Source: Duganella sp. Leaf126
Lineage (GTDB): Bacteria > Pseudomonadota > Gammaproteobacteria > Burkholderiales > Burkholderiaceae_D
Length of the DNA stretch: 64,000 nucleotides
Assembly: GCF_001423125.1 (NCBI RefSeq)
Contig: NZ_LMNW01000031.1
Location: forward strand, 459,268-523,267
Reading direction: 5' to 3'
Shown here: positions 55,120 through 64,000 of the stretch, piece after piece
How the letters are laid out: each line of letters starts with the position of its first letter
How positions within the stretch are numbered: the stretch's first letter is position 1
Program-made: the position numbers and the translations under genes
The notes under the pieces: model-generated
What the model saw: only the letters and a program-made list of their open reading frames with translations
The model's database searches: none
Told to the model about the DNA's origin: nothing

Positions 55120-56265
55120 ATGAAAACTCTGAAATCGCAGCGCAAACCCGTCGCGCTGGCCGTGCTGGCGCTACTGGTCATCGGCGCCGTCGCCTGGTAT
55201 GCCAGCACCCGCCAGCACGCCGACGATCAAAAGAACGCGGCGCCGAAGCCGGCGCTGACGGTCACCGTGGTCAAACCGGCCACCGCGCAGCTGCCGGTCA
55301 CGCTGACCGCCAACGGCAATGTCGCCGCCTGGCAGGAGGCCAGCGTCAGCAGCGAATCGAACGGCCTGCGCCTGACCGAGGTGCGGGTCAATGTCGGCGA
55401 CACGGTCAAGGCCGGCGATGTGCTGGCCGTGTTCTCGGCCGACACCGTCAACGCCGACGTGGCGCAGGCCAAGGCCACGCTGCTCGAGGCCCAGGCCAGC
55501 GCCGCCGACGCGGTCGCCAATGCCGCGCGCGCCCGCTCGCTCAAGGACAGCGGCGCGCTCAGCACCCAGCAAATCAGCCAGTACAACACGGCCGAGCAGA
55601 CTGCCAACGCCCGCATCGCCTCGGCCCAGGCGGCGCTGGCCACGCAGCAGTTGCGCCTCAGGTACACCAGGGTGCTGGCGCCCGACAGCGGCGTGATCTC
55701 GGCGCGGACCGCCACCGTGGGCGCCGTCTCGGCGCCCGGGACGGAGCTGTTCCGCATGATCCGCCAGGGCCGCCTGGAGTGGCGCGCCGAGGTGGTGTCG
55801 CAGGACCTGCGCAGCATCGCCCCCGGCGCCGTCGCGCTGGTCAAGGCGGCCAACGGCAGCACCACCACCGGCAAGGTGCGCATGATCGCACCGACCGTGG
55901 ACCAGCAAACCCGCACCGCGCTCGTGTATGTGGACCTGCCGCAGAACGCGGGATCGAAACAGGCGCCGTTCAAGGCCGGCATGTTCGCCAGCGGCCAGTT
56001 CGAGCTGGGCTCGTCGTCGGCGCTGACCGTGCCGCAGCAGGCGGTGGTCGTGCGCGATGGCTTCAGCTTCGTGTTCCGCCTGACACCGGACCAGCACGTG
56101 GCGCAGGTCAAGGTGCAGCCGGGCCGCCGCATCGGCGACCGCATCGAGGTGATCGGCGGCCTGCAGGCCGATACGCCGGTGGTGCTGCGCGGCGCCGGCT
56201 TCCTCAACGACGGCGACCTGGTACACGTGGTGGCGGAACCGGCCGCAGCGCGGACTGCAGAATAG
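55120..56265 (+). CDS. RND efflux periplasmic adaptor
   Basis: Membrane-fusion protein of 381 aa. One N-terminal membrane anchor (VALAVLALLVIGAVAWYAS), barrel-sandwich (lipoyl-like) halves VRVNVGDTVKAGDVLAVFS and VLAPDSGVISARTATVGAV, a short alpha hairpin (about 105-180), beta barrel (LEWRAEVVSQDLRSIAPG) and membrane-proximal domain (LTVPQQAVVVRDG to GLQADTPVVL). It links the RND pump encoded 8 bases downstream to the NodT channel. No lipobox, so held by the anchor. Confidence 0.93.
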   Translation: MKTLKSQRKPVALAVLALLVIGAVAWYASTRQHADDQKNAAPKPALTVTVVKPATAQLPVTLTANGNVAAWQEASVSSESNGLRLTEVRVNVGDTVKAGDVLAVFSADTVNADVAQAKATLLEAQASAADAVANAARARSLKDSGALSTQQISQYNTAEQTANARIASAQAALATQQLRLRYTRVLAPDSGVISARTATVGAVSAPGTELFRMIRQGRLEWRAEVVSQDLRSIAPGAVALVKAANGSTTTGKVRMIAPTVDQQTRTALVYVDLPQNAGSKQAPFKAGMFASGQFELGSSSALTVPQQAVVVRDGFSFVFRLTPDQHVAQVKVQPGRRIGDRIEVIGGLQADTPVVLRGAGFLNDGDLVHVVAEPAAARTAE

Positions 56266-56273
56266 GGACCGCC

Positions 56274-59200
56274 ATGAACTTTTCCGCTTTATCGATCAGG
56301 AATCCGATCCCGGCGATCATGCTGTTCGCGCTGCTCACGCTGGCCGGCCTGATGGCCTACAAGGCCAACCCGGTCCAGGATTTTCCCGACATTGAACTGC
56401 CCATCGTCACCGTCACCGCCACGCTCGACGGCGCAGCGCCGGCGCAGCTGGAAACCGAAGTCACGCGCAAGATCGAAGATTCGGTGGCCACGCTGCAGGG
56501 CGTGAAAAACATCTATTCGACCGTGCTCGATGGCGTCTCGACCACCACGGTCGAATTCATCCTCGAAAAACCGCTGTCGGACGCCGTCAACGACGTGCGC
56601 GACGCGGTGGCGCGCGTGAAAGCCGACATGCCGGCCGAACTGCGCGATCCGTCCGTCACCAAGACGGCCACCGCAGGGCGCGTGGTGCAAACCTTTACTG
56701 CCACGGCAGCCAACGTGCCCGGCGAAAAAATGGACGCGCAGGCCTTGAGCTGGTTCGTCGATAACACCGTGACCAAGCGCCTGCTGACGGTGCCGGGCCT
56801 CGGTGCGGTCAAGCGCGTGGGCGGCGTGTCGCGCGAAATCCGCGTGGAGCTCGACGACGCACGCATGGCGGCGCTGCGGGTGTCGGCGCTCGATGTCTCG
56901 CGCCAGCTGCGGCTGGTGCAGCGCGAGGCGCCGGGCGGGCGCGGTGACGTGAGCGGCGCCGAACAGTCGGTGCGCACCATCGCCACCGTCAAGAGCGCAG
57001 CCGAACTGGCCGCCATCGAACTGCCGCTGACCGACGGGCGCCGCGTGCGGCTGGACCAGGTGGCCACCATTACCGACACCGTCGCCGAACCGCGGGCGCT
57101 GGCCATGCAGGACGGGCGCGAAGTGGTGGGCTTCGAGATCTTCCGCACCAAGGGCGCCAGCGAAGTGGCCGTGGCGCGCGGCGCGCGCGCAGCGATCAGA
57201 CAGCTCAACCTCGACAACCCGAAAGTGGTGCTGCAGCAGGTGATCGACAATGCGATCCCGGTCGAGGAAGACTTCGACGGCTCGATGCACCTGCTCTACG
57301 AGGGCGCGCTGCTGGCGGTGCTGGTGGTGTGGTGGTTCCTGCGCGACTGGCGCGCCACGCTGGTTGCCGCCGCCGCCCTGCCGCTGTCGGTAATGCCGGC
57401 CTTTCTCGGCATCTGGCTGTTCGGCTACACGCTCAACATCGTCACCCTGCTGTCGCTGGCGCTGGTGGTCGGCGTGCTGGTGGACGATGCCATCGTCGAA
57501 ATCGAAAACATCGAGCGCCATCTGCGCATGGGGAAAAGCCCGATGGAAGCGGCGCTGGAGGCGGCCGACGAAATCGGCATGGCGGTGATCGCCACCACGT
57601 TCGCGCTGGTGGCCGTGTTCCTGCCCACCGCCTTCATGAGCGGCGTGCCGGGCCTGTTCTTCAAGCAGTTCGGCTGGACCGCCGTGATCGCGGTGCTCGC
57701 CTCGCTGGTGGTGGCGCGCCTGCTCACGCCGATGATGGCGGCCTACCTGCTCAAGCCCGCACGTCACGAACAAAAGCCGGACGGCTGGCTGATGACGCGC
57801 TACATGCGCAGCATGCGCTGGTGCCTGACGCACCGCCGCATCACGGCCATCACATCGCTGGTGTTTTTCGTGTGCTCGATCGCGCTGGTGGGGCTGCTGC
57901 CCACCGGCTTCGTGCCGGCGGCCGACCGCTCGCAAACCCAGATCAAGCTGGAACTGCCACCCGGCGCCACGCTGGCCGAAACGCGGGTGGTGGCCGAGCG
58001 CGCGCGGCTGGCGGCAATGCAGGTGCCCGGCATCGCCGCCGTGTTCAGCTCCATCGGCGGCGGTTCGAGCGGCGACGCCTTCGCGCCCGGCGCGGCGGCC
58101 GAGGCGCGCAGCGCCGTACTCACGCTCACCACCGTGCACCGCACCGAACGCCAGGCCTCGATGGCCGACCTGGAAGCGCAGCTGCGCACCCGGCTCGACG
58201 CCGTTGCCGGCGCGCGCTTCAAGGTGGGTCCGCCCGACACCGGCGTCAAGATGCAGCTGGTGCTGCGCAGCGACGATCCGGTGGCGCTGCGCGAGACGGC
58301 GCTCAAGGTCGAGCGCGAAATGCGCACGCTGCAAGGCGTGGGCAATGTGCGCTCGAGCGCCTCGCTGGTGCGCCCCGAGATCATCGTCACGCCAGACTTT
58401 GCCAGGGCCGCCGACCTGGGCGTGACGGCCGCGTCGATCGGCCAGACCGTGCGCGTGGCCACGGCCGGCGACTACGATACCGACCTCACCAAGATGAACC
58501 TGCCCGAGCGCCAGGTGCCGATCCGCGTCAAGCTGCCCGACGCCGTGCGCGCCGACCTCGGCGCCATCGGCCGCCTGACCGTGCCGGGCAAGAACGGACC
58601 GGTGCTGCTGGCCACGGTGGCCACCATCACCATGGAAAGCGGCCCGGCCCAGATCAGCCGCCTGAACCGCAGCCGCAACGTGACGTTCGAGGTGGAGCTG
58701 GGCCGGCGCACGCTCGGCGAAGTGAACAAGGAAGCGCGCGCCCTGCCCACGCTGCAGAACCTGCCCAAGTCGGTCAAGATCGCGGAACTGGGCGACGCCC
58801 AGGAGATGGCGGCGCTGTTCAACAGCTTCGGCACCGCCATGCTGATCGGCGTGCTGTGCATCTACTGCGTGCTGGTACTGCTGTTCAAGGACTTCATGCA
58901 GCCGCTGACCATCCTGGCCGCCCTGCCGCTGTCGATCGGCGGCGCCTTCGTGGCGCTGCTGCTCACGGGCCGGGCCCTGTCGATGCCGTCGATGATCGGC
59001 CTGATCATGCTGATGGGGATCGTCACCAAGAACTCGATCCTGCTGGTCGATTACGCCATCCTGGCGCGCCAGGCCGGCATGGACCGCTTCGACGCGCTGG
59101 TGGACGCCTGCCACAAGCGCAGCCGCCCGATCCTGATGACGACGATCGCCATGGGCGCCGGCATGCTGCCGCTGGCGCTGGGCTGGGGCGCCGACCCCAG

Positions 59201-59336
59201 CTTCCGCTCGCCGATGGCGATCACCGTCATCGGCGGCCTGATCACCTCAACCCTGCTCAGCCTGCTGGTGGTGCCCGCCGTGTTTACCTACGTCGACGAC
59301 ATCGAGCACTGGCTCAAACGCCGGCTGCGCCGCTAA
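56274..59336 (+). CDS. RND multidrug efflux transporter, HAE-1 type
   Basis: 1020 aa, full length. N-terminal NPIPAIMLFALLTLAGLMAY and NPVQDFPDIELP, two large periplasmic loops, twelve helices. Proton-relay residues are visible: Asp-Asp in VGVLVDDAIVEIENIERHL (TM4) and Lys in MLMGIVTKNSILLVDYA (TM10). Start at 56274 after AGGGACC. Drives export of hydrophobic or amphiphilic compounds from periplasm/inner membrane through the adaptor and NodT channel. Its TAA at 59334-59336 shares bases with the stop codon of the convergent NodT gene. Confidence 0.95.
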   Translation: MNFSALSIRNPIPAIMLFALLTLAGLMAYKANPVQDFPDIELPIVTVTATLDGAAPAQLETEVTRKIEDSVATLQGVKNIYSTVLDGVSTTTVEFILEKPLSDAVNDVRDAVARVKADMPAELRDPSVTKTATAGRVVQTFTATAANVPGEKMDAQALSWFVDNTVTKRLLTVPGLGAVKRVGGVSREIRVELDDARMAALRVSALDVSRQLRLVQREAPGGRGDVSGAEQSVRTIATVKSAAELAAIELPLTDGRRVRLDQVATITDTVAEPRALAMQDGREVVGFEIFRTKGASEVAVARGARAAIRQLNLDNPKVVLQQVIDNAIPVEEDFDGSMHLLYEGALLAVLVVWWFLRDWRATLVAAAALPLSVMPAFLGIWLFGYTLNIVTLLSLALVVGVLVDDAIVEIENIERHLRMGKSPMEAALEAADEIGMAVIATTFALVAVFLPTAFMSGVPGLFFKQFGWTAVIAVLASLVVARLLTPMMAAYLLKPARHEQKPDGWLMTRYMRSMRWCLTHRRITAITSLVFFVCSIALVGLLPTGFVPAADRSQTQIKLELPPGATLAETRVVAERARLAAMQVPGIAAVFSSIGGGSSGDAFAPGAAAEARSAVLTLTTVHRTERQASMADLEAQLRTRLDAVAGARFKVGPPDTGVKMQLVLRSDDPVALRETALKVEREMRTLQGVGNVRSSASLVRPEIIVTPDFARAADLGVTAASIGQTVRVATAGDYDTDLTKMNLPERQVPIRVKLPDAVRADLGAIGRLTVPGKNGPVLLATVATITMESGPAQISRLNRSRNVTFEVELGRRTLGEVNKEARALPTLQNLPKSVKIAELGDAQEMAALFNSFGTAMLIGVLCIYCVLVLLFKDFMQPLTILAALPLSIGGAFVALLLTGRALSMPSMIGLIMLMGIVTKNSILLVDYAILARQAGMDRFDALVDACHKRSRPILMTTIAMGAGMLPLALGWGADPSFRSPMAITVIGGLITSTLLSLLVVPAVFTYVDDIEHWLKRRLRR

Positions 59337-60913
59337 TTGCCGGGAGCGGTGGCGGTCCAGCCGCCGCCCATGGCGCGGTACAGGTCGACGGCGGCGGTGA
59401 GGAGGCGGGTGCGCAGTTGCAGGCTGCCGACGTCTGCGCTGTAGAGCGTGCGCTGGGCGTCGAGTTCTTCGAGGTAGGACGCGTAGCCGTTGCGGTAGCG
59501 GTTGCGGGCGATGCGCAGCGTTTCCGCTGCGGTGGCGCGGCGGGCGTCGTTCTGGACCGCCTGCTCCTTCAGCCGGGCGATGGCGCCTAGGCCGTTGTCG
59601 GTTTCGGCAAAGGCATTGCGCACGGCGCTTTCGTAGGCAACGATGGCCTGGTCGCGCTGGGCCGCCACCGCGTCGGTCTGGCTCTGCACGCGGCCGCCGT
59701 CGAACAGGGGCGCGGCCAGCGCGCCGGTCAGGTGCCACAGCCTCGTGGGCGCATGCACGAAGTCGTGCATGGTGAGACTCTGGATGCCGCCGACGGCGGT
59801 CAGCTTGAACGAGGGCAGCAGCTGGTCGCGCGTGGCCTGCAGGTTGGCGTTGACCGCCACCAGGTTGTACTCGGCGCGGGCAATGTCGGGCCGGCGCCGC
59901 AGCAGCGCCGATGGCAGGCCTTCCGGCACCGGCGGCGCCTGCAGCGCGGTCAGCTCGGCGCCGCGCGCCACCGGCCCCGGATTGCCGCCCACCAGCAGCG
60001 ACAGGGCGTTTTCCTGCTCGAAGATCTGGCGCTGCAATTGCGGCACCGTCTCGGCCGTGCTCTGGTACTCGGCCTGCGCCTGCAACCATTCGAGGCGCGA
60101 ACTGTAGCCGACCTCGAACTGGCGCTGGGCCAGATCGCGCGATTGCTCGCGCAGCTTCAGGGTCGCCTGCGTCAGCGCCAGCTGGGCGTCGAGCCCGCGC
60201 AGGTTCAGGTAGCCGGTGGCCACGGTGGCGGCAATCGACAGCGCCACCGCGTCGGCATTGGCCTGCTCCGCCTGGTAGGTGGCGGTGGCGGCATCGGTGG
60301 CAGCGGCCAGCCGGCCCCACAGGTCCACCTCGTAACTGGCTTGCACCTCGGCCTGGTACACGTTGCTGATCACGGGCACGCCGCCCGACACCTGCCGCGC
60401 GCGGGTGGACGCGGTGTCGGCCGACACCGCGGGCAGCTGGCCCGCTGCCGCCACGCCGACCAGCGCGCGGTACTGCGCCACGCGGGCGCGCGCCACGCGC
60501 AGGTCGCCGTTGTGCGCCAGCGCCTGCGTCACCAGGTCGCTCAATACCGGATCGCCGAACGCGCGCCACCACTGCTGCGCGACGGGACCGGCGCTCTGGC
60601 CCTGGCCGGCCGACGGCGTGCGCCAGGCGGCCGGCGTCTGCAAGGTCGATGCCGGCGGCGGCGCCACGGTGGCCGCGCAGCCGGCCAGCGCCAGCGCCGC
60701 GGTCAGCGCCAGCATGCGGGTCACCGGTCTGAGAGCGGGGATGGCTGCCGTTCCGGTAGCAGTGTTCACAGCAGCATTACCCGCCATCCCGGCGCTAACC
60801 ATGGTCGCTGCGCCGGCGTTTTCCGCGTCTGGGTGGGCTACCCTGCTGCAGATAAGGTTTCTCGCCGCGCTGGCAACGGCCGGCACGGTCGATCGCGTCG
60901 CCGCGCGCCTCAT
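59333..60913 (-). CDS. NodT-family outer-membrane efflux lipoprotein (EmrAB-linked)
   Basis: 526 aa from the ATG at 60913, which overlaps the adaptor stop (ATGA). The lipobox LALAGC is only at about residue 85, leaving an odd Ala-rich N-terminal extension; a start near the Met before LALTAALALAGC (about 60715) would give a normal lipoprotein signal. The duct motifs follow: EVDLWGRLAAATDA, LPSALLRRRPDIARAEYNL, LPSFKLTAVGGI, PLFDGGRVQSQ, YASYLEELDAQRTLY. It should be the outer-membrane exit for the EmrAB-like pump. Confidence 0.9.
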   Translation of the reverse strand: MRRAATRSTVPAVASAARNLICSRVAHPDAENAGAATMVSAGMAGNAAVNTATGTAAIPALRPVTRMLALTAALALAGCAATVAPPPASTLQTPAAWRTPSAGQGQSAGPVAQQWWRAFGDPVLSDLVTQALAHNGDLRVARARVAQYRALVGVAAAGQLPAVSADTASTRARQVSGGVPVISNVYQAEVQASYEVDLWGRLAAATDAATATYQAEQANADAVALSIAATVATGYLNLRGLDAQLALTQATLKLREQSRDLAQRQFEVGYSSRLEWLQAQAEYQSTAETVPQLQRQIFEQENALSLLVGGNPGPVARGAELTALQAPPVPEGLPSALLRRRPDIARAEYNLVAVNANLQATRDQLLPSFKLTAVGGIQSLTMHDFVHAPTRLWHLTGALAAPLFDGGRVQSQTDAVAAQRDQAIVAYESAVRNAFAETDNGLGAIARLKEQAVQNDARRATAAETLRIARNRYRNGYASYLEELDAQRTLYSADVGSLQLRTRLLTAAVDLYRAMGGGWTATAPGN

Positions 60914-62094
60914 CGCTGGCCACCGTCGTCGGCGTCGTTGAGCACCGCCGACGTATCGATGCTGACGATCACCGACATGCCGGGCGCCAGGCGCTGGGCG
61001 CGCGCCTGGCCGGGGTCGATGCGGATGCGCACCGGGATGCGCTGAGCGATCTTGACGTAGTTGCCGGTGGCGTTATCGGCCGGCAGCACGGAAAACTCCG
61101 AGCCCGTGGCCGGCGAGATGCGTTCCACCTGCCCGGTCAGCTGCGCGCCGTCGAGGGCGTCCACCTTGAAGGTCGCGCTCTGCCCCACGCGCACGTGGTT
61201 CATCTGGGTTTCCTTCAGGTTGGCGATGACCCACAGCTGGCGCGGCACCAGTCCCATCAGCTGCGCGCCCGTATTCACATAAGCGCCCTTGCGCACCGTG
61301 ACCTGGCCCAGCTGGCCGTCTTCTGGCGCGACGATGCGGGTATTTTCCAGGTCCACCCGGGCCGCCTTGAGCGCCGCTTCGGCACTGGCTACCGCCGCTT
61401 CCAGCGACTGCTTGTTGACGGTCACCGACCGCACCTGCTGCCTGGCGATCTCCAGGTTGGCGCGCGCCTGCGCCACGGCAGCGGCGGTTTGCGCCTGCGC
61501 CGCGCGCGATGCGTCCTGCTCGCGCAGCGACAGCGAGCCATCTTCGGCCAGCGCATCCACGCGCCGCACGTCGGCCAGCGACTTGGCCGCCTGGGCCTGG
61601 GCATTGGCCAGCGCCGCCTGGTTCAGCGCCACGCCTGCTTCGGCCGTGCGCTGCGACTGTCCCCAGTTGGCCAGCGCCGCCTGCTGTGCGGCCAGCTGCG
61701 CCGCCGCCTGGTCGTAGCGCTGCTGGTAGATGCGGTCGTCGATCCGGGCCAGCAGTTCATCCTTTTTGACGAACTGGAAATCCTGCACATGCACTTCGGT
61801 GACGTAGCCGGCGATCTGGGTGCCGATCAGCGTCACCTGGCCGCGCACCAGCGCATTTTCGGTGGAGACGATGGGCGTGGTGAACGGCGGCAGGCGCCAG
61901 GCATACAGCACCACCAGCACGCCGACGATGGCGATCAGCGCGAAGACGATGGTGGATATGATCTGGATGCGCCGGTGCGGCGTGGCCTCTTGCCTGGTGC
62001 CGGCCACGGCGGCCGTGGCGGCAGCGGCAGCCACTTCGGCCACGCGTTGATCGGAAGGCTGGGGTTTGTCGGACTGATTGTCGTTATCGGCCAT
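60910..62094 (-). CDS. EmrA/HlyD-type membrane fusion protein
   Basis: 394 aa. Cytoplasmic N-tail, one membrane helix (IISTIVFALIAIVGVLVVLYAW), then lipoyl half VTLIGTQIAGYVTEVHVQDFQ with VKKDELLARIDDRIY, a long alpha hairpin (about 110-235, Ala/Gln rich), second half IVAPEDGQLGQVTVRKGAYV and EmrA-like end LAPGMSVIVSIDT. It bridges the MFS pump encoded 15 bases upstream and the NodT channel downstream. Confidence 0.93.
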   Translation of the reverse strand: MADNDNQSDKPQPSDQRVAEVAAAAATAAVAGTRQEATPHRRIQIISTIVFALIAIVGVLVVLYAWRLPPFTTPIVSTENALVRGQVTLIGTQIAGYVTEVHVQDFQFVKKDELLARIDDRIYQQRYDQAAAQLAAQQAALANWGQSQRTAEAGVALNQAALANAQAQAAKSLADVRRVDALAEDGSLSLREQDASRAAQAQTAAAVAQARANLEIARQQVRSVTVNKQSLEAAVASAEAALKAARVDLENTRIVAPEDGQLGQVTVRKGAYVNTGAQLMGLVPRQLWVIANLKETQMNHVRVGQSATFKVDALDGAQLTGQVERISPATGSEFSVLPADNATGNYVKIAQRIPVRIRIDPGQARAQRLAPGMSVIVSIDTSAVLNDADDGGQR

Positions 62095-62109
62095 GGCGAG
62101 TGTGAAAAA

Positions 62110-63783
62110 TTATCGGGATTCGGAATTGGTCAGCGCGACAGCGGCCATGCCGGTCTGCGCATTCTGGAACAGCTTGGGCGGACACACCACGCAGATGGTC
62201 CACAGGTAGCGGGCCAGCATCCACGTCAGCGTCAGCAGCGCCACCACGGTCACCATCAGGAACACGTCGTTGTAGGCCAGGACGTTGGCTTCGCGCGTGG
62301 CGGCTGCGCCCAGCGAGGCCACGCCTTGCGCGCTGCGGATGGCGGGATCGCCCACCACGCCGCCCAGCGCCGCCCCGCCGTTCTGGATGCGCGCCGCCAC
62401 CAGCGGATTGAGCAGCGTCAGGTGTTCGGTCAGCAGGCTGGAATGGTACTTTTCGCGCAGCACCTGGAAAGTGCCGACCATCGCGCTGCCCAGCAGGCTG
62501 CCCAAGGTTTGCGTGATCGAGAACATCACCGAAAAGCTGACCAGGTTATTCGGTGCGGCCACCACCGCGCCAAAGCCGGACAGGAAGGTGGGGCCGACAA
62601 ACAGCGCGCCGCCAAAACCGAGCAGGAACTGGCTCAGGTACATCTCGGCCGGGCGCGTGAGGCTGGTGGCGCGCGAGTCCATATAGGAGCCGATCGCCAT
62701 CACCACCAGCGAGAACATCAGCTGAGCGGGAATGCGCGGCGGGGTGATGGTCCAGGCGCTCACCAGCATGCCCAGCACGGCGCCGGCCATCACCACCAGC
62801 CACAGCGTCTGCATCTGGTCATTGCTCAGGCCCAGCGACTGCAAAAATCCCACCGTGCCGGTCGCCTCCGACTGCACGATGCGGATCAGCAGTACCGACA
62901 GGGCCAGCCGCGTCATGTCGCCGGTGGTCAGCCAGCGCGTGTTGATCAGCGGGCGGGCGCGGTTATGCTCGATCAGCAGCGCGGCCGCGATCAGCACGAT
63001 GGCGCCGGCCAGGCACAGGCCGAGCCAGCGCGATTCGAACCACCACACGGTGCGCCCCAGCGCCAGCACGGCCGACAGCAGCGCCACGCCGGGCGCGAAC
63101 AGGCCGAAGGTGACGAAATCCATTTTTTCGAAGGCCCGGATGCGGTCCCCCGGCGGCAGCTTCAGGTACAGCACGCAGCCAAGCGACAGCAAGGCCAGCC
63201 CCAGCTCGAAAAAGTACAGGCCGCGCCACTCGGCGATTTCCATCAGGCTGGTGGAAAACAGCCGCGCCATCGGCGTGGCCAGCTGCGAGAAGCCGATGCC
63301 GAGCACCACCCCCTTGATGCGGTGCTGGGCCGGGAACGCCTGCAGCACGTAGTACAGGCCCAGGGTGGTCAGCGCGGCGCCGCTCATGCCGTGCGCCGCC
63401 CGCACGGCGATGGCCGACGCCAGCCCGTGCACGAACAGGTGGGCCACCGTCGCCAGCGCGTACAGCACCAGGAACAATTCGGTAAACAGGCGCAGCCCGT
63501 ACTGCTGGCGGAATTTCACCAGCAGCAGGTTCATCGACACGTTGGCCATCACGTAGGCGGCCGGCAGCCACTGGATCTCGGACGAGAACACGCCCAGCGA
63601 ACCTTGCAGGTACGGCAGGTTGACGATCACCAGCGCATTGCCGAGACCACCGGTAATGGCGACGATGAAGCCGATCACGAAAAACGCCACGCGGCGCGGG
63701 GAGGAATGGTGGGGGCTGGACGGCGACCCGGGCAAGGTGGGGCGCTCGTGCGGTTGCCAGACTTGGGGGGCGTAGACGTCCAT
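62110..63783 (-). CDS. EmrB-like MFS drug exporter (DHA2, 14 helices)
   Basis: 557 aa, about fourteen hydrophobic segments: the first is RRVAFFVIGFIVAITGGLGN, then IQWLPAAYVMANVSMNLLL at the position of the DHA2 motif. Proton-driven export; with the adaptor and channel it forms a tripartite pump spanning both membranes. It differs from typical EmrB in losing several charged residues of motif A. First gene of the leftward operon; no ribosome site is obvious before the ATG at 63783. Confidence 0.9.
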   Translation of the reverse strand: MDVYAPQVWQPHERPTLPGSPSSPHHSSPRRVAFFVIGFIVAITGGLGNALVIVNLPYLQGSLGVFSSEIQWLPAAYVMANVSMNLLLVKFRQQYGLRLFTELFLVLYALATVAHLFVHGLASAIAVRAAHGMSGAALTTLGLYYVLQAFPAQHRIKGVVLGIGFSQLATPMARLFSTSLMEIAEWRGLYFFELGLALLSLGCVLYLKLPPGDRIRAFEKMDFVTFGLFAPGVALLSAVLALGRTVWWFESRWLGLCLAGAIVLIAAALLIEHNRARPLINTRWLTTGDMTRLALSVLLIRIVQSEATGTVGFLQSLGLSNDQMQTLWLVVMAGAVLGMLVSAWTITPPRIPAQLMFSLVVMAIGSYMDSRATSLTRPAEMYLSQFLLGFGGALFVGPTFLSGFGAVVAAPNNLVSFSVMFSITQTLGSLLGSAMVGTFQVLREKYHSSLLTEHLTLLNPLVAARIQNGGAALGGVVGDPAIRSAQGVASLGAAATREANVLAYNDVFLMVTVVALLTLTWMLARYLWTICVVCPPKLFQNAQTGMAAVALTNSESR

Positions 63784-63895
63784 CGGTGCCGGTATTGTTG
63801 GTATTTTTTTGACGGGTATGCGTTACTGCGGCAGCCAGTATTGCACATTACTATCGTGAACCCTCACACCCAAAATGGGGACCGGAAAAACCGGC

Positions 63896-63927
63896 AAAAA
63901 AAACGCCGCCGCATTGCTGCGGCGGCG
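63896..63927 (-). terminator. Rho-independent terminator of the gene at the right edge
   Basis: Nine-base stem CGCCGCCGC / GCGGCGGCG with ATTGCT loop (63904-63927). On the minus strand it is followed by eight T. Confidence 0.85.
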
Positions 63928-63947
63928 CCTTGCGGGTCAGCGACCGG

Positions 63948-64000
63948 TCAGACCATCGCGCCTTCCGCCTCGCGCTGGAAGTTGCGGTGCGCGCCCAGCG
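63948..64000 (-). CDS. C-terminal end of an unidentified gene, cut by window edge
   Basis: The last 16 codons of a possible minus-strand gene ending LGAHRNFQREAEGAMV and TGA at 63948-63950, 20 bases before a strong terminator in the same direction. Too short to identify. Confidence 0.4.
   Translation of the reverse strand, partial: LGAHRNFQREAEGAMV

Noticed and set aside
56289-59114. 941-codon minus-strand frame opposite the RND pump
   Set aside because: His/Arg-rich antisense shadow; the pump frame is unambiguous.

Overview
The window reads as chromosome of a high-GC Gram-negative bacterium, most likely a betaproteobacterium near Massilia, Duganella or Janthinobacterium. That placement is an inference from gene content (TonB-dependent maltodextrin uptake, phasin, two-Cys OhrR, NodT-type efflux channels) and codon bias; no rRNA or tRNA gene was found to confirm it.

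Region 1 (1-14700) is a maltodextrin-utilisation locus. On the minus strand an MFS sugar transporter, phosphoglucomutase and a truncated (window edge) alpha-amylase form a likely operon. A GH31 alpha-glucosidase diverges from them. Further on, a large TonB-dependent receptor diverges from a secreted six-hairpin glycosidase. The logic is: periplasmic and surface hydrolysis, TonB import of oligosaccharides, MFS import into the cytoplasm, entry into glycolysis through Glc-1-P/Glc-6-P. Inside this locus sits a more AT-rich insert (about 6094-8800) with a Wzx-like flippase overlapping a GT2 glycosyltransferase.

Region 2 (about 14886-33429) is a Wzx/Wzy-type exopolysaccharide locus, clearly more AT-rich than its flanks in 17.4-27 kb. 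Rightward: a small YjbE-like secreted protein, a DgkA-family lipid kinase, and a WbaP-type initiating phosphoglycosyltransferase. Leftward, in transcription order from 33.4 kb: a YjbH-PAP2 fusion, a Wza-like export protein, a kinase-less Wzz-type co-polymerase, an acyltransferase, a Wzy-like polymerase, two glycosyltransferases (one GT9), GmhA, HldE, a sugar-nucleotide epimerase and a GT2 enzyme. There is no flippase inside this block, so the one stranded at 6.6 kb is the obvious partner. The heptose genes suggest a heptose-containing polymer. The fusion of an outer-membrane YjbH barrel to a complete PAP2 phosphatase, together with the lipid kinase, is the most unusual system in the window.

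Region 3 (33751-52560) is housekeeping and signalling: two GNAT acetyltransferases, a cytosine deaminase, a phasin, an MdlAB-like heterodimeric ABC exporter, a TPR-GGDEF diguanylate cyclase, an LEA-like lipoprotein, a small hypothetical, an M29-like aminopeptidase, a LysR regulator diverging from a PhyH dioxygenase/sugar isomerase pair, an HD-GYP protein with a degenerate receiver, OhrR with a 2OG-Fe dioxygenase, and a soluble receiver-histidine kinase followed by a candidate small RNA.

Region 4 (52629-63783) holds two tripartite efflux systems that converge. TetR-NodT-adaptor-RND runs rightward and EmrB-EmrA-NodT runs leftward; their last stop codons interlock at 59333-59336. The rightward NodT carries a 54-bp tandem repeat. 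A final partial minus-strand gene with its terminator lies at the right edge.
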